A stretch of 31,446 nucleotides of DNA from DAOUEG01 sp964595455 (lineage in GTDB: Bacteria; Chloroflexota; Dehalococcoidia; Dehalococcoidales; RBG-16-60-22). Of this stretch, positions 1 through 8,055 are shown piece by piece (the stretch's first letter is position 1; each line of letters opens with the position of its first letter). The notes beneath the pieces were generated by a model. It made no database searches. It had not been told where the DNA came from and worked only from the letters and a program-made list of their open reading frames with translations. The DNA is taken from NCBI GenBank assembly GCA_964595455.1, contig CAZQQL010000030.1, positions 1-31,446 on the forward strand. The letters run 5' to 3'. The translations under genes and the position numbers were made by a program.

Positions 1-429
1 TATCAATCCGCAGAACCTGCCGAGTGGCCCATAACCGTTGGTAAATACAAGCAGCAGTACGCCGGGCCGGCGGATTACGTGATTTATGATGCGCCTGACG
101 TTAAAAATACCAGGATCAACAGTATGTTCGAGGAATTCCGAACCGGCGACTACCTCAAGGCTATGAAATTGTACTGGGAACTGTACCCGATAACCGTCGA
201 AGCCCGGGGCGTGGCATTCCGGACCGCTATGCTCGGCATGAAATACATGCAATGGCTCTGCGGCGGTAACGGCGGCATTTTCAGAAAGCCGTCTTCCGTC
301 CTTCCTCAAGGGATGAAAAATGGCATGCGGGCCGGCGTGAAGGCTGCCGGTATAACGCCGCCGGAAAATGAAGATGAATTTCTTGTCGGTAAAGTCAACT
401 ATGCTAAAGGCTTACGGATAAGGATTTAG
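1..429 (+). CDS. Dihydrodipicolinate synthase (DHDPS/NAL) family protein, C-terminal part
   Basis: The reading frame is open from the first base, so this is the 3' end of a gene that begins outside the window. The visible part, about 142 residues, resembles the helical C-terminal region of the DHDPS/N-acetylneuraminate lyase aldolase family. It shows a GDYLKAMKLYWELYPI-like helix, then KYMQWLCGGNGGIFRKP, and ends in an amphipathic helix with AGITPPENE. The Schiff-base lysine and Tyr motifs of these TIM-barrel enzymes would lie upstream and cannot be checked. Family members catalyse reversible aldol reactions of pyruvate or related 2-oxoacids, so a link to the 2-oxoacid oxidoreductase downstream is conceivable but unproven. 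The stop is 35 bp before the solute-binding protein gene, which suggests one transcript. The family is fairly sure; the reaction is unknown. Confidence 0.7.
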   Translation, partial: YQSAEPAEWPITVGKYKQQYAGPADYVIYDAPDVKNTRINSMFEEFRTGDYLKAMKLYWELYPITVEARGVAFRTAMLGMKYMQWLCGGNGGIFRKPSSVLPQGMKNGMRAGVKAAGITPPENEDEFLVGKVNYAKGLRIRI

Positions 430-464
430 TTAAGGCGTACTCAGCACAAAGGAGAGAAAACGAA

Positions 465-2108
465 ATGAACAAATTGCTTATGGTGTTGCTGGTCGTCCTT
501 CTCAGCGTTTCATTTTTGGTTGGATGCGGAGACAACCCTCCAGCAACGACTACGACCAGCACGACGACGTCGACAACACAGACCACAACAACCTCATCTA
601 CGACGACAAGTGCTACCGGGACCGCCACGACCACCGCTACCACCACAACATCGGCTACCTCACCGGATGCTGATAAATACGGCGGGACATTGAAAATAAT
701 GCTTATCGCCGGTCCCCAGACTCCCGGTGGTGTACCATCGGAGATTTTCGGACCCGATGCGACTTCCGCCCAGTTTTGCATGGAACCTCTCCTCCGCGGT
801 GACAAGAGCGGAAACGCAATACCCTGGCTGGCGGAATCCTACAAACTGGCGGACGACAGGCTGTCGATCACTTTTACCTTGAGAAAAGGCATCAAGTTCC
901 ACGACGGGACGGAACTGAACGCCGAAGTGGCCAAGTGGAACCTGGACAACTATATCGCCAGTCCCACCAATCAATACTGGGCTTCTTCTGAAGTTATCGA
1001 TGCCTATACGGTCAAGGTCAATTTCCGCATGTGGGTGAACACAATTATCAGTTCTTTCACCGGCAATGCCGCCTGGATGGTTTCCAAGGACGCGTATGAT
1101 AAAAACGGAATCGACTGGGCCAGGAACAATCCGGTCGGGACCGGCCCTTTCATGTTCAAGAGTTTCCAACGGGATGAGAGCTACAAATATGTCAGGAACC
1201 CGAACTACTGGGTGGAAGGCAAACCCTATCTGGACGCCGTTGAAGTCCTCTTTGTTGCTGATTCCATGACACAAAAGGCCGCCATGCAGTCCGGGGAAGC
1301 TCATATGCTGCAAACAGAGGCCGGAAAGCTGGCAAAAGACCTGCAAACGGTGGGTTTCCAGACGATATTCAAGCTGGTGACCGTCTACAGCCTGATGCCT
1401 GATACAGCTCATCCCGAGTCTCCATTTGCGAATCAAGCAGTCCGCGAAGCTGTTGAATATGCCATCAACCGTGAGGCGATAGCCAATGCGTTCAGCTACG
1501 GTTTCTGGGAAGCTCAGTACCAGATACCTTACCCGGACAGTCCGGCGTTTAATCCCAACTTCAATGCCAGAAAGTATGATCCTGAAAAAGCCAAAGAACT
1601 GCTGGCTGAAGCAGGGTATCCGGACGGGTTCACCACAACCATCCTGAACAACCCCTCTATCATCGATCGCAATATAGCCGTGGCTCTGCAAAGCAATCTT
1701 GATGCAATAGGAATTACGGCGGAACTGTCTTATCCGGCTAATATGGGCAAGTTTATCGGAGACACCAATTCGCTGACAAACATCCTCGTCATGCAGCCTG
1801 TGATGGGGGCTGCCAACTATAACTCCACCTGGATGTTCTTCCTCGGCCAGAATGCCATGTGGAACAAGAACTGGCTTCCGACTCCGGAATTTGTCGCACT
1901 GAAAGATGCCAGTAATACCGCTCCCGTCGCGGACGCCGACCTGATACGGGCCGCTACCGACCAGTTATCCAAAGAAGCCTCGGTGATACCATTTATGCTG
2001 GCCGGACTGGGCTGGATAATGCAGTCCGCTGTCATGGACACCGGTTTCGACCAATCGCCTTCTACTGACTCTATCAGGTCAGAACAAATCTGGCTAATGA
2101 AGAAATAA
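465..2108 (+). CDS. ABC transporter solute-binding lipoprotein, family 5 (peptide/nickel/opine type)
   Basis: This 547-residue protein begins with a lipoprotein signal peptide (residues 1-20, lipobox LVGC with Cys21), so it should be anchored to the outer face of the membrane. Residues 27-66 form an extreme Thr/Ser tract that probably acts as a flexible tether. The SBP_bac_5 body follows, with YGGTLK at 72-77, a region containing LRKGIKFHDGTELNAE, the NPVGTGPFMFKSF motif and a conserved NREAIANAF segment. This family captures oligopeptides but also many other ligands, including sugars and organic acids, so the substrate is open. A strong AAGGAG ribosome site precedes the ATG. The matching permeases lie about 5 kb downstream, with CoA-transferase and oxidoreductase genes between. 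No ATPase gene is visible in the window. Confidence 0.93.
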   Translation: MNKLLMVLLVVLLSVSFLVGCGDNPPATTTTSTTTSTTQTTTTSSTTTSATGTATTTATTTTSATSPDADKYGGTLKIMLIAGPQTPGGVPSEIFGPDATSAQFCMEPLLRGDKSGNAIPWLAESYKLADDRLSITFTLRKGIKFHDGTELNAEVAKWNLDNYIASPTNQYWASSEVIDAYTVKVNFRMWVNTIISSFTGNAAWMVSKDAYDKNGIDWARNNPVGTGPFMFKSFQRDESYKYVRNPNYWVEGKPYLDAVEVLFVADSMTQKAAMQSGEAHMLQTEAGKLAKDLQTVGFQTIFKLVTVYSLMPDTAHPESPFANQAVREAVEYAINREAIANAFSYGFWEAQYQIPYPDSPAFNPNFNARKYDPEKAKELLAEAGYPDGFTTTILNNPSIIDRNIAVALQSNLDAIGITAELSYPANMGKFIGDTNSLTNILVMQPVMGAANYNSTWMFFLGQNAMWNKNWLPTPEFVALKDASNTAPVADADLIRAATDQLSKEASVIPFMLAGLGWIMQSAVMDTGFDQSPSTDSIRSEQIWLMKK

Positions 2109-2141
2109 TCATTCGCGCAGGTAAAAAAATGCATTCCGGGA

Positions 2142-2167
2142 GGGAGGAAGGTCCACACCTTCCTCCC
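2142..2167 (+). terminator. Strong hairpin after the solute-binding protein gene
   Basis: A perfect 11-bp inverted repeat (2142-2152 and 2157-2167) with a 4-base loop lies 34 bp beyond the stop of the solute-binding protein gene. There is no run of T after it, so it may be a transcript-stabilising or attenuating hairpin rather than a true terminator. Such hairpins often follow binding-protein genes, which need more product than the downstream genes. Confidence 0.5.
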
Positions 2168-2263
2168 CAAATCCCCGATTGGACAGGTAAAGATTGCGGG
2201 AAAGAAGTTTCACTAGTCCTTTGGATCAAGTAAGCTGCCTCTTCCCCAGAGAGCTGACCAAAT

Positions 2264-3514
2264 ATGGAACAAAACGGAATACTCAGCCCTTACCGGGTTC
2301 TTGACCTTACCGATGAAAAAGGATTTCTTTGCGGAAAAATACTGGCTGACCTCGGGGCCGATGTCATCAAGATAGAAAAACCCGGGGGGGATAAATCCAG
2401 GCTGACAGGTCCTTTTTTTCATAACGAAACTGATCCGGAAAAGAGCCTCCACTGGTTTGCCAACAACCTCAATAAACGAGGAATTACGCTCGATATAGAA
2501 TCTTTGACAGGACGCGAGATCCTATTACAGCTGGTACAAAAAGCGGATTTCTTCTTAGAATCATTTCCCACCGGTTTTCTCGATAGTCTAAATTTAGGGT
2601 ATGTGGCGTTAGAGAAGATCAATCCAGGGATCGTCATGACTTCAATCACCCCTTTCGGCCAGACGGGACCATACAAGGACTATAAAGGATCCGATATTGA
2701 AGTCATGGCTATGGGCGGATTGATGTATATCACGGGAAATCCGGATGAACCACCATTGCGAATTAGTTCACCTCAGGCTTTTGCCCTGGCTTCGGCCCAC
2801 GCGGCTGCGGCCTCGATGATAGCCCATTATCAACGGGAAACAACTGGTGAGGGGCAGCACATAGATGTATCCGCTCAGGAATGTGTGCTCTGGGAGATAG
2901 CCAACACGATACCGCTGTGGGAACTCAATAATATGATATTGAAAAGGGCTGGTTCATTCGTTGCTGGACGGTGGACGGGTACCAAGCAGCGCCTCCTGTG
3001 GAAATGCAAGAACGGTCATGTGCTCTTTTATATTTTAGGGGGAGCTTTCGGAGTAAAGACGAACCGGGCTATCGTCAAATGGATGGAAGAACAAAACATT
3101 GCGCCGGATTATTTGCGGAGCTTTGACTGGAACGCTTTTGATATGGCAACGCAAACCCAGGAAATGCAGGATGCGATTGAATTACAAATCGATCGTTTGT
3201 TCCTGAGGTTCACCAAAGAAGAAATCTACCAGGAAGCGCAAAAACGGGGCATCATGCTGTGTCCAGTAAACACGAGTAAAGACATCATGCAGGACACTCA
3301 ATTGAAAGCAAGGGACTTCTGGGTGAATATTTTTCATCCGGAACTTGATGCCGGCATTACCTACCCCGGCGTATTCGCTAAACTCTCGGAAACGCCTCTT
3401 AGTATCAGGCAGCGCGCCCCGTTGATCGGGGAGCATAACCTGCAAATCTATCAGGAAGTGTTGGGGTTTTCTGATTCAGACTGTGCAAGCTTGAGAAAGG
3501 CTGGAGTCATCTGA
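2264..3514 (+). CDS. CaiB/BaiF (family III) CoA-transferase-like protein, apparently lacking the catalytic Asp
   Basis: This 416-residue protein matches the usual length of family III CoA-transferases, which move CoA between carboxylic acids through aspartyl-CoA anhydride intermediates. Recognisable elements are the N-terminal CGKILADLGADVIKIEKPGG segment, NKRGITLDIES, the TPFGQTGPYKDYKGSDIE region and TTGEGQHIDVSAQE. When the last motif is used to align the family, the catalytic aspartate position (Asp169 in formyl-CoA transferase) falls on Phe173, within PQAFALASAH. It may therefore be a non-catalytic partner of the next gene, 52 bp downstream, which keeps the Asp. The alignment was done by eye. 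The ribosome site is weak, but the start matches the family's N-terminus. Confidence 0.88.
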   Translation: MEQNGILSPYRVLDLTDEKGFLCGKILADLGADVIKIEKPGGDKSRLTGPFFHNETDPEKSLHWFANNLNKRGITLDIESLTGREILLQLVQKADFFLESFPTGFLDSLNLGYVALEKINPGIVMTSITPFGQTGPYKDYKGSDIEVMAMGGLMYITGNPDEPPLRISSPQAFALASAHAAAASMIAHYQRETTGEGQHIDVSAQECVLWEIANTIPLWELNNMILKRAGSFVAGRWTGTKQRLLWKCKNGHVLFYILGGAFGVKTNRAIVKWMEEQNIAPDYLRSFDWNAFDMATQTQEMQDAIELQIDRLFLRFTKEEIYQEAQKRGIMLCPVNTSKDIMQDTQLKARDFWVNIFHPELDAGITYPGVFAKLSETPLSIRQRAPLIGEHNLQIYQEVLGFSDSDCASLRKAGVI

Positions 3515-3566
3515 AAGATTCTCCCATGAGTATCTTATACTTGCACAGGAAGGACAGAGGGACAAA

Positions 3567-4781
3567 GTGAACAATAAGGTCTTTGAAGGCGTAAAAATCA
3601 TCGATTTCGGTTGGGCGATCGCGGGGCCGTTGACCCTTAAATACCTGGCTGATTACGGCGCGACGGTGATCTGTCTGGAATCATTTCAACGCCCCGACCT
3701 TTTACGTACATCAACACCGTATAAAAATGAAAATGCCAGCGTGGACCGCGCGGGCTATTTTGCCTATTTTGCCGGCAATAAATATAGTATCAGCCTGGAC
3801 CTGAAAAAACCGGGCGGACGTGAGATCGCTAGAAAGCTGGTTGCCTGGGCTGACATCGTGGCAGACAGCCACAGACCCGGTGTGATGGACCGTTGGAATC
3901 TCGGCTACGACGAGTTAAAAAAGATTAAACATGACATAATCATGGTATGTAACTCGAATCAGGGTATAACCGGCCCCGTGGCTACCCATGCAGGGCTTGG
4001 CAACCATATCAATGGGTTGACAGGCATGGTCAATACTGTCGGCTGGCCGGACCAGGAGCCTGTCTGTTTGATGGTGGCCTACAGTGATTACCTCGTGCCG
4101 CATTTCGCCGCCGCGGCGCTCATCGGGGCGTTGGACTATCGTCGAAAAACCGGTAAGGGTCAACTGATCGACATATCTCAATTCGAAGTAACACTTCAGC
4201 TCCTTTCCACCTCGCTGGTCAACTATTCCGCAAACGGAATAGAAGAAAAATCCAAGGGGAACTCCTGTGATTTTGCAGCGCCTCATGGTGTTTTCAGATG
4301 CAAGGGGGAAGACCGGTGGTGCGCGATAAGTGTGTTCAATGAGGAGGAATGGCAATCGCTTTGCAGCGTCATCGGTCGACCGGAACTGGCTTGTGAACCC
4401 GCGTATTCCTGCCTGACCGGCAGAAAACAAAATGAAAACCGATTGAATGACCTGATTTCTCAATGGACCGTCAAGCATGAAGCTGAAAACGTCATGCAGC
4501 TTTTACAAAATGCGGGCGTTGCGGCGGGCGTGGTCCAGAATGCTGAAGACCTTTATGGCGACATACAACTGAAAGAGCGCGAATGCTTCTGGGTTGCCGG
4601 TCACAAAGAACTTGGTAAATTTTCATTCCTGGGGCAGCCTTCCCGTTTGTCAAAGACCCCGGCCCGATTATATCAGCCTTCTCCCTGTCTCGGTGAACAC
4701 ACGGAGTATATCTGCCGTGAACTATTGGGTATGTCCGAGGCTGAATATGACAAGTATCTTGTGGCTGGAGTGTTTGAATAG
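3567..4781 (+). CDS. CaiB/BaiF (family III) CoA-transferase
   Basis: This 404-residue family III CoA-transferase starts at GTG behind a GAAGGACAGAGGG purine-rich site. It carries the N-terminal FGWAIAGPLTLKYLADYGA segment, the NKYSISLDLKKPGGREIARK region and KTGKGQLIDISQFE. The catalytic Asp is predicted at residue 174 in AYSDYLVPHF. It would form CoA thioesters from free acids without ATP and acts in the cytoplasm. It is a divergent relative of the preceding gene, so the two may form a hetero-oligomeric transferase, as in two-subunit members of this family such as benzylsuccinate CoA-transferase. Which acid is activated cannot be told from the sequence. Confidence 0.92.
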   Translation: MNNKVFEGVKIIDFGWAIAGPLTLKYLADYGATVICLESFQRPDLLRTSTPYKNENASVDRAGYFAYFAGNKYSISLDLKKPGGREIARKLVAWADIVADSHRPGVMDRWNLGYDELKKIKHDIIMVCNSNQGITGPVATHAGLGNHINGLTGMVNTVGWPDQEPVCLMVAYSDYLVPHFAAAALIGALDYRRKTGKGQLIDISQFEVTLQLLSTSLVNYSANGIEEKSKGNSCDFAAPHGVFRCKGEDRWCAISVFNEEEWQSLCSVIGRPELACEPAYSCLTGRKQNENRLNDLISQWTVKHEAENVMQLLQNAGVAAGVVQNAEDLYGDIQLKERECFWVAGHKELGKFSFLGQPSRLSKTPARLYQPSPCLGEHTEYICRELLGMSEAEYDKYLVAGVFE

Positions 4782-4840
4782 GCCAGAGTGAACAACAACA
4801 GGTTCTGCCACAAAAACAGGTATGTACTTTTTGGGGGGAA

Positions 4841-6037
4841 ATGGGAAAACTCAAAGTAATAACCGGTAATTCTGCGGCGGCATATGCTGTCATGCTGTGC
4901 AGTCCTGACGTTGTTACGTCATATCCTATCACACCTATGAGCGAAGTGGCTGAACAACTATCCGCGTTCCACGCTGAAGGCATCCTGGACGCTGAAATGG
5001 TGGAGGTTGAAGGTGAGAACTCCGCGATGAATGTCGTCGCGGCCGCCAGTATCATGGGCGGCAGGACATTCACGGCAACATCTTCCTGGGGTCTATCTTT
5101 CATGTATGATGCTGTGCAGCAGGCGGCTGGCTTCCGGGCCCCGGTGGTCATGGCTGTGGCCAACAGGGAAACTCCCGGGATACTGGCGGTATCCGGCGGT
5201 CAGCAGGATATGATAAGCGTCAGGGACTCCGGCTGGATCCAGATAATCGTCGAGGATTGCCAGGAAATCTTCGATACCATCATCATGGCCTTTCGCCTGG
5301 CGGAAGATTATGATATCCAGTTACCGGTCATGGTCAATTATGATGGCTTCTACCTGTCCTACCTGGCAGAAGCTGTGTGCATCGAAGAAAAAGAGGATGT
5401 CAGCCGTTTTCTTGAACCGTTGAAAACCCAGCCTCAGCGCCCGAAACTGGCTCCGGGCCAATCCCTGGGGTTTGGTTCTCATGGTATCGAACATGGATTC
5501 GTGGAAGGGCGTTTCAAGCATTGTCAGGCTCTCCAACGGGCAGCGCTGAAATTGGATGAAATCGACCGGCAATTTCACGAATCATTCGGGCGAGCATATG
5601 GAGGACAAATAGAAGAATACCAGACTGAAGATGCCGATATTATCCTCGTTACCTCAGGCTCAGCGACCGGAACGACTCGAACCGTCATCGATGCAAAGAG
5701 AGCGCAAGGCGTAAAAGTAGGGATGGTGAAAATCCGATTGTTCCGTCCCTTTCCGCGGGCCAGACTGGTGGAAGTATTGAAAAACAAAAAAGCCATCGGA
5801 GTAATAGACCGCAGCATCAATTTCGGCTGGAACTGCGGGCCGATTTTTTCGGAGGTAAGAGCCGTTATGCCGGAAATCGGTCGTGTTCCCATTCTGAGTT
5901 TCATCGATGGCATGGCAAATCTCGATATCACCGTCCGTCATATTGAACGCGTCGTTGAGGAAACAGCCGCCGCTTCCCGTGGAAACTCCTTTCAAGAAGT
6001 AACGTGGATACCCCTGGAATGGCAGGAGGAAAAATGA
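4841..6037 (+). CDS. 2-oxoacid:ferredoxin oxidoreductase, alpha subunit (PorA-like)
   Basis: This 398-residue protein has the layout of the alpha subunit of pyruvate/2-oxoacid:ferredoxin oxidoreductases: the TPP pyrimidine-binding domain followed by the second (transketolase C-like) domain. Markers are TSYPITPMSEVAEQL at 26-40, EVEGENSAMNVVAAASIMGG at 55-74 and RTFTATSSWGLSFMYDA. The later segment ADIILVTSGSATGTTRTVID opens the second domain. The family oxidatively decarboxylates a 2-oxoacid to an acyl-CoA and reduces ferredoxin. A G-rich site sits directly before the ATG. The gene ends in a 4-base ATGA overlap with the beta subunit, which implies translational coupling. No gamma or ferredoxin-like delta subunit is encoded nearby. 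The substrate could be pyruvate, a branched or aryl 2-oxoacid, or another. Confidence 0.9.
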   Translation: MGKLKVITGNSAAAYAVMLCSPDVVTSYPITPMSEVAEQLSAFHAEGILDAEMVEVEGENSAMNVVAAASIMGGRTFTATSSWGLSFMYDAVQQAAGFRAPVVMAVANRETPGILAVSGGQQDMISVRDSGWIQIIVEDCQEIFDTIIMAFRLAEDYDIQLPVMVNYDGFYLSYLAEAVCIEEKEDVSRFLEPLKTQPQRPKLAPGQSLGFGSHGIEHGFVEGRFKHCQALQRAALKLDEIDRQFHESFGRAYGGQIEEYQTEDADIILVTSGSATGTTRTVIDAKRAQGVKVGMVKIRLFRPFPRARLVEVLKNKKAIGVIDRSINFGWNCGPIFSEVRAVMPEIGRVPILSFIDGMANLDITVRHIERVVEETAAASRGNSFQEVTWIPLEWQEEK

Positions 6038-6963
6038 GCGGGGAACTGAAAAAGAAACCTAAGGTAGTGAGTTACTACAGGACTGAAGATGACCGGTTCA
6101 GCGGAGGCCTGTGCTGGTGCGCCGGATGCATGCTGGAACTCACTGCCAGGTTCGTATCCAAAGTATTGGGGAATAACATCATACTGGTAGGTTGCCCCAG
6201 TTGCTCGGCAACCGTTTTATTTGGTCAGAACCGGGAACCATGGCACCGGATTTCTTCTTTGAGTTGCCTGATGACCGGGGTCGCCTCGAGCGCAACCGGC
6301 ATCTCCCGGTATTTACGCAGAAATGGCAGCGATGCCGCCGTCGTCTGTTTCACCGGTGACGGCTGCGCGGCGGATATCGGATTTCAGCCTTTGAGCGGCG
6401 CCGCGGAAAGAAACGAGCGTATCATCTATATCTGCTATGACAACGAAGGGTATATGAATACCGGGTATCAAAGAAGTTCCACCACACCCTTCGGAGCCTC
6501 CACCAGCACCACGCCGACGGGCAAGATAGGTAGAGGTAAAGTGACCGCCGCCAAGGATGTTCCCCTGCTTATGGCATTACACGGGGCCTCGTATGTAGCT
6601 ACAGCAACCCTGAGCCACCTTGAGGACTTCGCCAAGAAACTGAATAAAGCCATGGAGAAACAAAAGGAAGGATTCGTCTATATCCATGTGTTCGCACCCT
6701 GCGTCATGGGGTGGCGGTTTGACAGCTCGCAGTCCATTCAAATATGCAGAACGGCTGTCAGGACCAATTATTTCCCACTGTGGGAATCCGAAAGCAAAAA
6801 ATTTCGCCTGACTCAGCAAGTCTCAAACCCGCAGCCGGTTCAGGAATTGACAAAGTTGGTACGGAAATTTTCCCATTTGAAGGAACCTGAACTAACAAAA
6901 CTGCAGGAAATCATCGACGAAAGGTATTCATTCATCGAAGCTCTTTGTGGAATTCGAGAGTAG
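6034..6963 (+). CDS. 2-oxoacid:ferredoxin oxidoreductase, beta subunit (TPP-binding, PorB-like)
   Basis: The start is set at the ATG of the ATGA overlap with the alpha gene, because AGGAGG lies 6 bases before it; an upstream GTG at 6004 has no such support. The 309-residue product has the TPP/Mg motif FTGDGCAADIG (107-115) and DNEGYMNTGYQRSSTTPFGA (136-155), both typical of PorB. Cysteines able to hold the single [4Fe-4S] cluster of this subunit are in CAGC (29 and 32), GCPSC (54 and 57) and APCVMGW (223). The protein would carry out decarboxylation together with the alpha subunit in the cytoplasm. The C-terminal region, with LVRKFSHLKEPELTKLQEI, is helical and less conserved. The 122-bp gap that follows contains only the ribosome site of the permease gene. 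Confidence 0.92.
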   Translation: MSGELKKKPKVVSYYRTEDDRFSGGLCWCAGCMLELTARFVSKVLGNNIILVGCPSCSATVLFGQNREPWHRISSLSCLMTGVASSATGISRYLRRNGSDAAVVCFTGDGCAADIGFQPLSGAAERNERIIYICYDNEGYMNTGYQRSSTTPFGASTSTTPTGKIGRGKVTAAKDVPLLMALHGASYVATATLSHLEDFAKKLNKAMEKQKEGFVYIHVFAPCVMGWRFDSSQSIQICRTAVRTNYFPLWESESKKFRLTQQVSNPQPVQELTKLVRKFSHLKEPELTKLQEIIDERYSFIEALCGIRE

Positions 6964-7085
6964 AAAACCTGAATCCCAGCTTGCCGGGAGTGGACAAACA
7001 AGATGTATTATGCAGCATCACAGAACGGGTCTTATGCAAATCCCTGGCACTCACAAAATTGGAATATTAGAGGATAGGACTGCAT

Positions 7086-8042
7086 ATGACGACATACATT
7101 ATACGTAGATTGATTTTAGCGTTGATTGTGCTCTTTTTGGTCTCGATACTGGTATTTCTGGCAATGCGTCTTCTCCCCGGTGATCCGGTGATGATGTATA
7201 TATCCGCCAGTTCCTCCCAGGAAATCACAGAAGAACAGCTTAACCAGTTACGGCATGAATACGGATTGGACCGGCCTCTGATGGTGCAGTATTTCAGTTG
7301 GGTAGGGGGAGTACTTCGAGGCGATTTTGGAGAATCGATCCTGAATCACTCACCCGTCACACAGGAGATCGGCAGACGTTTGCCGATCACCGCCTATATA
7401 GGAATACTGGCATTCATCGTTTCCACGATAATCGGTATTCCGGCGGGCGTACTGTGTGCTATCCGTCGCGGCTCCTGGCTTGATAACGTCGTTACCACAT
7501 TGTCCAATATCGGCATCACTGTTCCGACCTTCTGGCTGGGGGTAATCCTCATATATGTGTTCGCCCTATATTTTAGATGGCTGCCTGTTATGGGTTATAC
7601 TTCTCCCTTTGACGATTTCTGGATGAGCCTGAAGCAGCTCATCATGCCGGTGTTTTGTCTGGCCCTCGGGCCTATCGCAGGAAATGCGAGACAGGCGCGT
7701 TCCAGCATGCTCGAGGTGATCAGGAAAGACTATATCCGCACCGCCTGGTCCAAAGGCTTGCAGGAACGTTCCATCATCCTAAAACACGCTCTTAAAAACG
7801 GGTTAATGCCCGTGGTAACTCTCTCCGGAATGGGAGTGGGCACTATTCTTGGCGGGGCGGTGCTGATCGAGCAGGTGTTCAATATACCGGGGATGGGGAG
7901 GCTGGCGGTAACATCCGTCATGAACCAGGATTATCCCTACGTTCAGGCGATCACCCTGATTATGGCCATAGCCATCGTTTTTTCGAACCTTTTAGTAGAT
8001 ATCACGTATGGCTGGCTTGACCCCAGGGTGCACTACAGTTAA
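7086..8042 (+). CDS. ABC transporter permease, DppB/OppB type
   Basis: This 318-residue inner-membrane protein has about six transmembrane helices. The first (residues about 9-30) is followed by MRLLPGDPVMMY, a hallmark of the DppB/OppB N-terminus. A periplasmic stretch with LNQLRHEYGLDRPLMVQYF then leads into the BPD_transp_1 domain. The EAA loop that contacts the ATPase is seen in RKDYIRTAWSKGLQERSII, and the C-terminus ends in DITYGWLDPRVHYS, typical of the family. It should pair with the next gene to form the channel for the binding protein at 465-2108. An AGAGGATAGGA site precedes the ATG. The transported molecule is unknown, and the needed ATPases are not in the window. Confidence 0.94.
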   Translation: MTTYIIRRLILALIVLFLVSILVFLAMRLLPGDPVMMYISASSSQEITEEQLNQLRHEYGLDRPLMVQYFSWVGGVLRGDFGESILNHSPVTQEIGRRLPITAYIGILAFIVSTIIGIPAGVLCAIRRGSWLDNVVTTLSNIGITVPTFWLGVILIYVFALYFRWLPVMGYTSPFDDFWMSLKQLIMPVFCLALGPIAGNARQARSSMLEVIRKDYIRTAWSKGLQERSIILKHALKNGLMPVVTLSGMGVGTILGGAVLIEQVFNIPGMGRLAVTSVMNQDYPYVQAITLIMAIAIVFSNLLVDITYGWLDPRVHYS

Positions 8043-8055
8043 GGAGAAATGTGAA

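Noticed and set aside
540..660. Apparent trinucleotide repeat (ACG/ACC/ACA) as a microsatellite or CRISPR-like repeat
   Set aside because: It is in frame within the lipoprotein gene and encodes the Thr/Ser tether; units are not regular and there are no spacers.
404..805. Minus-strand frame with a Val-rich stretch that looks like a membrane protein
   Set aside because: The valines are the reverse complement of the Thr codons in the lipoprotein linker, so the hydrophobic look is an artefact.
660..1691. Long open frame of 343 codons on the minus strand
   Set aside because: It lies wholly antisense to the clear solute-binding protein gene, has no recognisable domain and reflects codon bias of the real gene.
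4492..5163. 223-codon minus-strand frame crossing the CoA-transferase/OFOR boundary
   Set aside because: It overlaps two well-supported plus-strand genes and has no known motif.
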